This document shows, in pieces, positions 8,879-17,490 of a stretch of 64,000 nt of DNA. The number at the start of each line of letters is the position of its first letter. Within the stretch, counting starts at the first letter, position 1. The position numbers and the translations under genes are program-made. The notes under the pieces are model-generated. The model made no database searches, was not told where the DNA came from, and saw only the letters and a list, made by a program, of their open reading frames with translations. The DNA comes from an uncultured Caldilineaceae bacterium (lineage in GTDB: Bacteria; Chloroflexota; Anaerolineae; Caldilineales; Caldilineaceae): contig OX638330.1 in assembly GCA_951812725.1 (NCBI GenBank), positions 5,249,405-5,313,404 of the forward strand. Reading direction: 5' to 3'.

Positions 8879-9769
8879 TCACCCACCCACACGCCCACAA
8901 TAATCCAACTGATGCGCCACATACACCAACGCCCCGCCGCCCACCTGCCGCCGGCGTACAGCTAACCACTCCTCAAACTCACGCGCGTCCAATTCCGGAT
9001 GCCCACGCAGCGTCGATTCCACAAAATGTAGAATACATCCAAGAAAGTAGGCCTCATCAGCACGATAAGCCCCGCCCACCGGATGCACCACCCAATCGGA
9101 ACTGCCCGCCGCCAGCACCTCCGCCCCGCACCCCCGCAACGCGTGGAACAGCCTGCGTCCCGTGCGGCTGTCGCCGGAGGGCCGCCCATCCGTCACGCGC
9201 GTATCCATCGAGCGGTGATAGAGCGCCTCGATCCGGCCATCCAGTCCCGCATCGACTTCCGGCAAAAAGAGCGTCGCGCCGTCGAAGTTGATACTGAAAT
9301 AGAACAGACCGCCAGGACGCACCATCCCCAGCAGGCCGGGCAGCGCCGTCGGCAGGTGCAGCAGATCCAGCAGCGCGTGGGCAATGATCAGATCGAAGCG
9401 CTGCCGGTTCTCCCGCCGCGCCGCGAATTCATACAGATTCGCCTCTTCCAACCGGACCCGCAACCCCTTCTCCCCGCCGGATGTCAGGTGTGCCAGCCGC
9501 CGCCGGGCCACCTCGACATTGCTCTCCTCGCTATCGATCGCAGTGTAATCAACGTCAAAGCCTGAACCAGCAAACAACCCCCACTCCACACAACGCTCCA
9601 CCATCGTGCCAATGCCCGCGCCCACCTCCAGCACGCGCACAGGCCGGTCCGACGCCAGTGCACTAGCCACTGCATCCGCCAGCGTCTGCCAGACCTGCCG
9701 GTTGAGTGCACGGTCATCTACAGTCCGTTTGGAAGCCAGATAGCGGGTGAAATCGAAAGCGTCTGTCAT
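8879..9769 (-). CDS. SAM-dependent methyltransferase (class I)
   Basis: A 296-residue protein with motif I VLEVGAGIGTMVERC, an acidic residue in motif II (DYTAIDSEESNVEVA), and later IIAHALLDLLHLP and GMVRPGGLFYFSINFDG (motifs IV-V). It is the last gene of the minus-strand cluster that starts at ribA-ribD_C and lies 15 bases after the GT4 gene. The acceptor is unknown; its position suggests it decorates the cluster's product. The ATG at 9769 was preferred over an in-frame TTG at 9781. Confidence 0.85.
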   Translation of the reverse strand: MTDAFDFTRYLASKRTVDDRALNRQVWQTLADAVASALASDRPVRVLEVGAGIGTMVERCVEWGLFAGSGFDVDYTAIDSEESNVEVARRRLAHLTSGGEKGLRVRLEEANLYEFAARRENRQRFDLIIAHALLDLLHLPTALPGLLGMVRPGGLFYFSINFDGATLFLPEVDAGLDGRIEALYHRSMDTRVTDGRPSGDSRTGRRLFHALRGCGAEVLAAGSSDWVVHPVGGAYRADEAYFLGCILHFVESTLRGHPELDAREFEEWLAVRRRQVGGGALVYVAHQLDYCGRVGG

Positions 9770-9784
9770 GTCAGATTCCAACGG

Positions 9785-10879
9785 TCACTGAATGCATTTT
9801 GCCAGAAACTCCCGGATTGCCGCCGCCGAGTCCGCCCAGCGCGGGTGGGAATCAAAGCGCTCCCGCGCGTTCCGGCCCAGGAGGGCCAACCGCTCTCTAT
9901 CCCCGGCCGCGGCAGACAGACGCGCGGCAATGCCGTCGACGTCCGCTGGCTCGACCAGAATACCATTGACGCCGTGACCAACGATTTCACCAGCGCCGCC
10001 GTGAACACCGGCCAGCACCGGCAGCCCGAACGCCATCGCCTCCAGGTACACAATCCCGAACCCCTCGTACGACGGCACCGCCAGCAGGTGCGCAACGCTG
10101 TACTGCTGCGCCAGCTCGCCGTCCGACACACGTCCATGCAGGCGGATGTTGCCCTCCAACCCAGCTCCACCGATCTGCCTGCGCACCGCACCCGCATAAG
10201 CGCTGTCAACCGCATCGTCGCCAACGACGTCCAGACGCCAATCGGCTGACGGCAGTCGCGAGAGCGCATCGATCAGATGATGCAGCCCCTTGCGCGCAAT
10301 CAGATTACCGACAAAAAGGATCCGCAGCGGACCAGCACTGCTCTGCCTCGCGTCGATCAACTCCTGCGCCGCGCCCTCGTCCGGCACCGGCAGATGATCC
10401 GCGGCCGGGTACGCGATCACGCCGCCCAGCCGAGTGAGGTTTCCTCTCTCTCCTCGCAGTTCAGCCACCGCCTGCCGCGTCGTCCGGCTGTTGAAGATGA
10501 AACCGTCCACCGAGCGCAGGTAGCAGCGCTCCACCGCGCGGTACAGAGGCGGCAACCCGCGCGCGTGCTGCTCACTGCTGCGCAGATGATGGACGATGCT
10601 GATCATTGGATAGCGGGGCTGCAGCCGTCGATTAACGAGCGCCAGCGATGGATGGTTCAACTCGTCCTGCAACAGAACGTCCACCGAAAGTTCGCGCAGG
10701 CGCCGGTACAGACGCAACGAGAGGTTGTCGGCCAGATGCGCCGCGTAGCTGCGCCAGGGGAGCGACACGATCTCGACCGAATCGCCGGCCTGACGCAGAT
10801 GCTCGACCAGCTTGCGGTCGTAAAGATAGCCGCCCGAAAGCGTATCCAGAGAACCGTAAATGAGCAGGCCGATGCGCAT
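9785..10879 (-). CDS. Glycosyltransferase family 4 (GT-B)
   Basis: A 364-residue GT-B protein. The N-domain opens MRIGLLIYGSLDTLSGGYLYDR. The C-domain contains LRILFVGNLIARKGLHHLIDAL and PSYEGFGIVYLEAMAFGLPVLAG, the E-x7-E nucleotide-sugar-binding element of retaining GT4 enzymes. It sits 19 bases downstream of the PTPS-like gene and 15 bases upstream of the methyltransferase, so all three should be co-transcribed. GT4 enzymes often act on lipids or glycans, but here the neighbours suggest a small heterocycle. That is inference from context only. Confidence 0.88.
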   Translation of the reverse strand: MRIGLLIYGSLDTLSGGYLYDRKLVEHLRQAGDSVEIVSLPWRSYAAHLADNLSLRLYRRLRELSVDVLLQDELNHPSLALVNRRLQPRYPMISIVHHLRSSEQHARGLPPLYRAVERCYLRSVDGFIFNSRTTRQAVAELRGERGNLTRLGGVIAYPAADHLPVPDEGAAQELIDARQSSAGPLRILFVGNLIARKGLHHLIDALSRLPSADWRLDVVGDDAVDSAYAGAVRRQIGGAGLEGNIRLHGRVSDGELAQQYSVAHLLAVPSYEGFGIVYLEAMAFGLPVLAGVHGGAGEIVGHGVNGILVEPADVDGIAARLSAAAGDRERLALLGRNARERFDSHPRWADSAAAIREFLAKCIQ

Positions 10880-10898
10880 GAGCCGCTGTGGCTAGTGG

Positions 10899-11288
10899 TC
10901 AGTTACCACGACTGCGCTCCACCCGGTAAGAGGCCCAGGCGATTTCGTTTTCCCAGATGCGGGCGGTGACCGCGCTGATATTGGCCGCGTTCAGCCCATC
11001 GGAAAAACTGTTGCCGACGATGCGGCAGAAATGTTCGATGCTCGGATTGAGGCCGTCGAATTCCGCCAAGTCATTGAGCGTCTTATCGCGATAGCGGACC
11101 ACCAACCCTTCCAACAGCTCCTCCACATGCACGATATCCACCAGGTAACCGTGCTCATTCAGCTCCGCGCCCTCCAACTGGAACTCCAGCCGGTAATGAT
11201 GCGAATGCCATTCGTTTTCCGGCCCCCAATCGCCGCCGATCAGGAAATGCTGGGCCACAAAATCCCGCTGTACCGCCAACTTGTACAT
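10899..11288 (-). CDS. 6-pyruvoyltetrahydropterin synthase/QueD-family protein, catalytic Cys replaced by Glu
   Basis: A 130-residue T-fold protein. Zinc ligands are visible as His14 (VAQHFL) and His28/His30 (WHSHHY). In PTPS and QueD the second ligand pair is preceded by a catalytic Cys (C-x3-H-x-H). Here that position is Glu24 (E-N-E-W-H-S-H). A Cys-to-Glu exchange is the reported hallmark of PTPS-III enzymes, which convert dihydroneopterin triphosphate to 6-hydroxymethyldihydropterin. An IWENEIAWASY segment near the C-terminus supplies the pterin-anchoring Glu. The ATG at 11288 has GGGAGG 9 bases upstream; the ATG at 11297 directly abuts that site. Confidence 0.85.
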   Translation of the reverse strand: MYKLAVQRDFVAQHFLIGGDWGPENEWHSHHYRLEFQLEGAELNEHGYLVDIVHVEELLEGLVVRYRDKTLNDLAEFDGLNPSIEHFCRIVGNSFSDGLNAANISAVTARIWENEIAWASYRVERSRGN

Positions 11289-11359
11289 CGAATCCATCCT
11301 CCCGTCCGAGAGTTAATTTTTTATGCTATCAATTTTCAGTAACGTGGTCGCGATTTTCA

Positions 11360-11394
11360 CAAAAATCAAAAAACTGACTACTAAAAACTGTAGT
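11360..11394. repeat. AAAACTGACTACTAAAAACTG low-complexity tract
   Basis: A short A/C/T-rich tract built from repeated ACTG/ACTA/AAAACT words between the PTPS-like gene and the MDR gene. Similar tracts recur next to genes across the window, including near 17162, 17470, 21172, 25590, 25768, 50966, 56014 and 56310. Confidence 0.6.
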
Positions 11395-12478
11395 CAAGAA
11401 TTACCTGCAGAGTCTGCTCCGGGCAGCTGTCGATGAGCCTGTAAGCCTCATCGGCCTGCTCCAGCGGGAACCGGTGCGAGATCAGCTCGTCTGCCGGCAG
11501 CTTCGCCAGCAGCTGCCAGGCGCTCTCCATGCGGCGGTCCTTCGTCCAGCGCCCGCGCAGCTGGGGAGCGATTGTACTCACCTGGCTGCTGATCAGCCGG
11601 ATGCGGTTGCGATGAAAAGAGCCGCCCAATTGGAGCGTGGCCGGCTTGGTCCCGTACCAGGAGCCGACCACAATGCGGCTGTCGAAGCCGGCAGCCGAGA
11701 CCGCCGCGTCCAATGCTGTGGGCTGGCCGGAGAGTTCGTAGATCAGATCCACGCCGTGCTGCTCCCCCCCATCTACCAGCGCATCCCGCAGCTGGTCAGG
11801 GCCGTCCGCGCCGCTGGGATCGATCGCTTGGCTCGCGCCCAGCCGCCGTGCCAGACGACGCCGATGCGGCAGCGGGTCCACCGCGATCAGCGCAGCCAGC
11901 GGGAACTGCGCCAGCAGCGCGGTCGTGAGCAGCCCCACGATGCCCAGCCCCATCACCACTGCCCGCTCGCCCACCAGCGGCGCGCCGTCCATCACCAGGT
12001 TGACCGCCGTCTCGGCATTGGGCAACAGCGCGGCCTGCTGCGGCCGTATACCGTCGGGCACCGGCAGCAGCGCCTGCGGGCTGGCGTAAAAATGGCTTTC
12101 GTGGGGATGGAACGCGAAGTAGTAGCGGTTTTCCTCGGCGCCTGCTGCGTCTATCGGCCCATCCGCTTCCGTTGGCTCCGCCTGTCGAGCCAGCGGGCCG
12201 GCAACTTCACAGACGCGCCCTACGCAGGCATAGCCGTACTTCAGCGGGTAGCGCACCTCGTCGGTCAGACCGGCAATTGAACTGTCGGCGGCCATGCCCG
12301 CGGGAACCTGCCCGCGGTAAAAGAGCATCTCCGTGCCGGCGCTGATGGCGGAGACAACCGTTTCGATCAGCAGCTCGTCCCCCTGCGGCGGCGCCATCTC
12401 CTCCGTGCATACCTCGACCGCGCCCGGCGCCGTGAACAGCACTGCGCGCCGCTCCACACGGTGGACAGCAAAAGTCAC
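11381..12478 (-). CDS. Medium-chain dehydrogenase (BchC-like, without catalytic-zinc Cys)
   Basis: A 365-residue MDR protein. The N-domain reads VVSAISAGTEMLFYRG, where zinc alcohol dehydrogenases have the catalytic-zinc Cys; the same substitution is seen in BchC-type dehydrogenases. YPLKYGYACVGRV follows. The Rossmann part has VVMGLGIVGLLTTALLAQ. It starts with GTG overlapping the ribA-ribD_C stop (GTGA), so it is translationally coupled to that gene. It may oxidise or reduce a side-chain alcohol of the cluster's product. The substrate is unknown. Confidence 0.82.
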   Translation of the reverse strand: MTFAVHRVERRAVLFTAPGAVEVCTEEMAPPQGDELLIETVVSAISAGTEMLFYRGQVPAGMAADSSIAGLTDEVRYPLKYGYACVGRVCEVAGPLARQAEPTEADGPIDAAGAEENRYYFAFHPHESHFYASPQALLPVPDGIRPQQAALLPNAETAVNLVMDGAPLVGERAVVMGLGIVGLLTTALLAQFPLAALIAVDPLPHRRRLARRLGASQAIDPSGADGPDQLRDALVDGGEQHGVDLIYELSGQPTALDAAVSAAGFDSRIVVGSWYGTKPATLQLGGSFHRNRIRLISSQVSTIAPQLRGRWTKDRRMESAWQLLAKLPADELISHRFPLEQADEAYRLIDSCPEQTLQVILDYSF

Positions 12479-13986
12479 GTCGCAGCCCTGCCGTTCCGAT
12501 TGACTCTCTTCTCAAACGCCCCCCACAGTACCGTATCGGTCGCCAACTGCACCTGCTCGACATTCTGCAATCGCGGCATCATCGCGCCCAACTCCTCCCC
12601 CGCGCCCGCCGGTTGGATCACCTGATAACCGCCCAGAAAGACCGGCGCGATCGTGATCACCGCATAGTCCGCCAGGCCGTTTTCCAGGAAACTGGTCAGC
12701 ACGCGTGCGCCGCCTTCGACCATCACCGACCGGATGCCCTCAGCGCCGAGGCAGGTGAGAAGAGCGGCCAGATCCACGCGCCCATCTTCGTCTGCCGGCA
12801 AAGTCAATATGCGTGCACCAGCCTGTTCCAGCCGCTGCCGGCGAGACGCCTGCGCCCCCTCGGCCGTGGTCGCGATCCAGACGCCGCCGCGCAAAAGCTG
12901 GGCGTCCGGCGGCGTGCGCAGCTGCGAGTCGAGAACTACCGGCTGCGGGTTGTCACCGGAAACCAGCCGCACCGTCAATGCCGGGTCGTCGGCCAGCACC
13001 GTTTCGATGCCGACCAGAATCGCGCTGTGGGCGGCCCGCAGCGCATGGGTCATCGTCAGCGAGGCGGGAGCGCTGATCGGGAAAGGCGTTCCCTGGCTGG
13101 CGGTCAGGCAACCGTCCAGGCTCTGGGCATAGCTGAGCGTGACGAACGGCCGAGCAGCGAGCAGAGATGCGTTCCTACTCCCCTCTTCTCTTTCCACACC
13201 GCCGCGGCGGCTCTGTATACGGGCCCGCAATCCATCGAGTTGCGGCCGGTACGCTTCCGCCAGGCCAAGCGCGAGGTGCTCTTCCTCTTCACCCTCTCCA
13301 TTTGTTTCTGCCGGACTCTGCCCGTTGAGCTTGATGATGTGCCGCATCCGGGCGACCTTAGCCTCCAGATAGGCATGGCTTTCCGGATTCGATGGCATCT
13401 GCAGGGGGATCCGCTCCCGCACCCCTATGCCCAGCCCGGCCAACCCTTCGATCTTGGCCGGATTGTTCGTCAGCATCCGCACCGAACGCACGCCCAACTC
13501 CTGCAGAATCAGCGCGGCCGCCGTATAGTCCCGTTCATCGGCCTGGTGGCCCAACAGCAGGTTGGCGTCAACCGTGTCGTAGCCCTCATCCTGCAGATTG
13601 TAGGCGCGCAGCTTCTCCTCCAGGCCGATGCCCCGCCCCTCCTGCCGCAGATAGATCAGCGCGCCCCGTCCTTCCGCAGCGATCGCCTGTATCGCCCGCG
13701 TCAACTGCTCACCGCAGTCGCAGCGCTGAGAGCCGAGTACGTCGCCGGTGAAACATTCAGAGTGGATGCGGACGAGCAGATCTTCGCCCTCAGCGTCGCC
13801 GAGTACCAGGGCCAGATGGTTCTTGCCGTCCCATTCGCTGCGGAAATGATGCAGGCAGAAGGCGCCGTCCGCAGTGGGGATGCGGGCCGTGACCGTACGC
13901 TTCACTGCCAATGGCGAGTGAAGCGGCGGGCCATTCTTCGATTCAGAGGAGCCCGGTGGGCGCCCGGCAACGGTTGTGTCCGACAT
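12475..13986 (-). CDS. GTP cyclohydrolase II - RibD reductase domain fusion
   Basis: A 503-residue two-domain protein. Residues about 28-215 are GTP cyclohydrolase II: the zinc ligands Cys78, Cys89 and Cys91 lie in HSECFTGDVLGSQRCDCGEQL, and YLRQEGRGIGLEEKLRAYNLQ holds the catalytic segment. After a low-complexity acidic linker (about 222-275), residues about 280-500 match the RibD C-terminal (DHFR-like) reductase: VTLSYAQSLDGCL, RAAHSAILVGIETVLADDP and VMVEGGARVLTSFL. RibA usually fuses to RibB, so this pairing is unusual. It links GTP ring opening directly to reduction of the ribosyl side chain. The RibD deaminase domain is absent. Confidence 0.88.
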   Translation of the reverse strand: MSDTTVAGRPPGSSESKNGPPLHSPLAVKRTVTARIPTADGAFCLHHFRSEWDGKNHLALVLGDAEGEDLLVRIHSECFTGDVLGSQRCDCGEQLTRAIQAIAAEGRGALIYLRQEGRGIGLEEKLRAYNLQDEGYDTVDANLLLGHQADERDYTAAALILQELGVRSVRMLTNNPAKIEGLAGLGIGVRERIPLQMPSNPESHAYLEAKVARMRHIIKLNGQSPAETNGEGEEEEHLALGLAEAYRPQLDGLRARIQSRRGGVEREEGSRNASLLAARPFVTLSYAQSLDGCLTASQGTPFPISAPASLTMTHALRAAHSAILVGIETVLADDPALTVRLVSGDNPQPVVLDSQLRTPPDAQLLRGGVWIATTAEGAQASRRQRLEQAGARILTLPADEDGRVDLAALLTCLGAEGIRSVMVEGGARVLTSFLENGLADYAVITIAPVFLGGYQVIQPAGAGEELGAMMPRLQNVEQVQLATDTVLWGAFEKRVNRNGRAAT

Positions 13987-14006
13987 CTGTGTGTGACTGC
14001 TGAAAG

Positions 14007-14633
14007 CTAGCTGAACCGTTCCTCCAGCCAGGGGTCACCCTCCATGTGGTAACCGTAGCGTTCCCAGAAGCCGGGCCGGTCGCCGCGCATAAACTCCAAA
14101 CCCCGCAGCCATTTGGCACTCTTCCAGAAATATTTCTTCGGCACCAGCAACCGCAGAGGATAGCCGTGGTCCGGTTCGATAGCTTTGCCCTGATAGAGGT
14201 AGGCGAGCATTGTGTCGTCGTCGTCGAGCACATCCAGCGCGATATTCGTCGTATAGTCGCCGTCGCAGTGGGCCATCACGTGCGTCGCTGCCGGGTCGAC
14301 TTCGATATGGCGCAAGAATTCCCGCCACGGCACGCCCGTCCAGGTCGTGTCCAATTTACTCCAGCGGGTCACGCAATGGATGTCAACAGTCTGGGTCTTG
14401 GTCGGCAGTGCCGTCAACTCCTCCCAGGAGAAGAGTTTATCCTCGGCAAGCCCGAAGATGGACAGATTCCAACCATCCAGAGAAGAGTATTGATACGTCG
14501 GGCCATAGGTCAACACCGGAAATTTTTCGGTCACAAACTGGCCCGGCGGCACCCGCTCTTCACGGGGATTGGTGGGCAGATTCTTGACCCGCTTCAACCG
14601 TTCGACTTTACGAAAAGGATTTTCGATACGCAT
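14007..14633 (-). CDS. Sulfite-oxidase-like molybdopterin oxidoreductase
   Basis: A 208-residue protein consisting only of the sulfite-oxidase Mo-binding fold. VDIHCVTRWSKLDTTWTGVPW contains the Cys that ligates molybdenum, and HGYPLRLLVPKKYFWKSAKWLRGLEF is the conserved pterin-binding end. There is no heme or dimerisation domain and no obvious Tat or Sec signal, so it looks like the short cytoplasmic type. It ends 20 bases before ribA-ribD_C and could be in the same transcript. The substrate is unknown. Confidence 0.88.
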   Translation of the reverse strand: MRIENPFRKVERLKRVKNLPTNPREERVPPGQFVTEKFPVLTYGPTYQYSSLDGWNLSIFGLAEDKLFSWEELTALPTKTQTVDIHCVTRWSKLDTTWTGVPWREFLRHIEVDPAATHVMAHCDGDYTTNIALDVLDDDDTMLAYLYQGKAIEPDHGYPLRLLVPKKYFWKSAKWLRGLEFMRGDRPGFWERYGYHMEGDPWLEERFS

Positions 14634-14706
14634 TATTCCATCTCCATATAGTGGACAGTGAACCCAGTCCCACTCTCTCGCAGCTGTAGTTGCTGGCCGC
14701 TATCCA

Positions 14707-15981
14707 CTATTCACTATCCACTGTCCTATAACGTTTGAGAATCAGAGAAGCGTTCTGGCCGCCCAGCCCGAAGCCGTTGCAGAGACCGGCATCGACCTGG
14801 CGGACGCGGCTGACATTGGCCACGTAGTCAAGGTCGCAGTCCGGGTCTTGCTTATTGTAATTGATCGTCGGCGCAATGCGCTGCGTCTGCATCGCCTGCA
14901 CGATCGCGACCGCGCTCTGCGCGCCGGCTGCACCCATGGCGTGCCCGATGCTGCTCTTCAGGCTGGTGATCGGGATGTTGTAGGCATCCTCGCCGAAGAT
15001 CCGTTTGATGGCCGCGGTCTCTGATTTGTCGTTCAAAATTGTGCCGGTGCCGTGGGCGACGATCCAGTCGATCTCATCGGTGCCGAGACCGCTCTCGCGC
15101 AGCGCGATCCGCATACATTCGGTCGCGCCCTGCCCGCCCGGGTCCGGCGCCACCATATCGTAAGCGTCTTCACTCAGCCCGTAACCGGCGAACTCGGCCA
15201 GGATCTGCGCGCCCCGCGCCTGCGCATGCTCCAGCGTTTCCAGCACAAACGCCCCCGCGCCCTCGCCCACGACCATACCGTCCCTGTCACCGCTGAACGG
15301 GCGGCACGCGCTTTCCGGCTCGTCGTTCCGCGTGCTGGCCGCGCCCAGGCGGCTGAACGTGGAGATCGCCATCTTGGTCAGATAACCCTCGGCCCCGCCG
15401 GCCAGCATCACATCCGCATCCCCGCGCTGGATGCGGCGCGCGGCCTCGCCGATACTGGTAATGCCGGTCGCGCACGCCGTCACCTGGCTGTTGGTGGGGC
15501 CGGTGATGCCACACTTGATCGCGATAAATGTCGGCGCGCCGCTGATCAGCGCAGCCGTCGCGCTGGCCGGATTGAAGCGTTTGGGCCCGCCTTCCTCCAG
15601 CTTGAGGCCCTCCTCCTCAACAATATCCCAGCCGCCGAAAGCCAGCCCCATCTCCACACCCACGCGCGAACGGTCCTCCTCCGATAAATCCAGACCGGAG
15701 TGGGCCAGCGCTTCCTGCGTAGCCTTCCACGCCAACTGCGTACCGCGGCTGGTGCGGCGCACGTCTTTGCGGTCCATATAGTCTCGCGGCTCCCAATCAT
15801 TGACCCTGGCGGTGATCTGCGTCGGAAAACCGGTCGGGTCCCAGTGGGTGATGCGTCCAGTGCCCGACTTTCCGGCGATCAACCCCGCCCAGGAGCTTTC
15901 CAAATCGTGCCCCAGCGGCGTCACCATGCCCATTCCTGTGACGACAATGCGCCGGGCGGAGCCTCTCTCATTTCCATTCAT
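14707..15981 (-). CDS. fabF: Beta-ketoacyl-ACP synthase II
   Basis: A 424-residue condensing enzyme of fatty-acid elongation. The active-site Cys170 lies in VTACATGITSIG. The His pair is His310 (VAHGTGT) and His347 (SLKSSIGHAMGAAG), with Lys342. GMGMVTPLG near the N-terminus and NGFGLGGQNASLIL at the C-terminus are typical FabF ends. The nucleophile loop reads ACATG instead of the commoner ACSSS, which other KAS II proteins also show. No ACP or other fab gene is nearby. Confidence 0.93.
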   Translation of the reverse strand: MNGNERGSARRIVVTGMGMVTPLGHDLESSWAGLIAGKSGTGRITHWDPTGFPTQITARVNDWEPRDYMDRKDVRRTSRGTQLAWKATQEALAHSGLDLSEEDRSRVGVEMGLAFGGWDIVEEEGLKLEEGGPKRFNPASATAALISGAPTFIAIKCGITGPTNSQVTACATGITSIGEAARRIQRGDADVMLAGGAEGYLTKMAISTFSRLGAASTRNDEPESACRPFSGDRDGMVVGEGAGAFVLETLEHAQARGAQILAEFAGYGLSEDAYDMVAPDPGGQGATECMRIALRESGLGTDEIDWIVAHGTGTILNDKSETAAIKRIFGEDAYNIPITSLKSSIGHAMGAAGAQSAVAIVQAMQTQRIAPTINYNKQDPDCDLDYVANVSRVRQVDAGLCNGFGLGGQNASLILKRYRTVDSE

Positions 15982-16078
15982 CTCAAAGTTTCTCGTTCTC
16001 TACCCGCACCAGTCAATAATTGGACGTCTCGTTGTTGCTGACCACTGATCACTCACCACTGACCACTGCAGTTAGCAG

Positions 16079-17056
<978 letters not shown>

Positions 17057-17184
17057 TCGAACCTACTCCTGATTATATGTTAGGGAATTCATGCCCGGAT
17101 TTCAGTAACTGCAACTCCACTCGTTCACTCTCGTCGCGCTCCGCCATCCACGCACGGCGCTACTGAAAACTAAGAACTGATTTT

Positions 17185-17469
17185 GCAACTACTCAGCCGC
17201 AACTGAGTCGCAACCCCGAACGAGGTGAGCAAGGGTGTTCTTTCTCCCCTCATTGTTATATTTTGGGCGGTCGGGCCTTCGGCCCTCCCTTGTGCAGGGG
17301 CTGCGCCCCCGCAACGCCCCCCTACAAAAACATGCCTCACCGACCGTGTGCCTTCTTCGCAACGTGTCGGCTGGCGAGCATGGCGGCGGCTGCACACCAG
17401 TTGCGTCACCAAGAGCCTGAATGGTTCCAAGGATGACTGGCTGGTCAAGTACTGTGGCTAAATAGTTAC
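17185..17469. mobile_element. MITE copy A (285 bp) between carbamoyltransferase and carbamate kinase
   Basis: The left end is GCAACTACTCAGCC and the right end GGCTAAATAGTTAC, an imperfect 14-bp inverted repeat. The GC-rich core (hairpin GGGCC-TTC-GGCCC, then GGGGC-TGC-GCCCC) starts at 17265. The right arm matches copy E. No clean 8-bp target duplication remains: CTGATTTT lies before and CTGAAAAC after. Confidence 0.8.
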
Positions 17470-17490
17470 CTGAAAACTAAGAACTGAAAA

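Noticed and set aside
13987..14006. FMN riboswitch before the ribA-ribD_C gene
   Set aside because: Only 20 bases separate it from the upstream gene, and no long structured leader with FMN-riboswitch-like elements was seen before the molybdoenzyme gene either.
17177..17477. 8-bp target duplication for repeat copy A
   Set aside because: CTGATTTT before and CTGAAAAC after agree at only the first four bases, so I do not claim a duplication for this copy.
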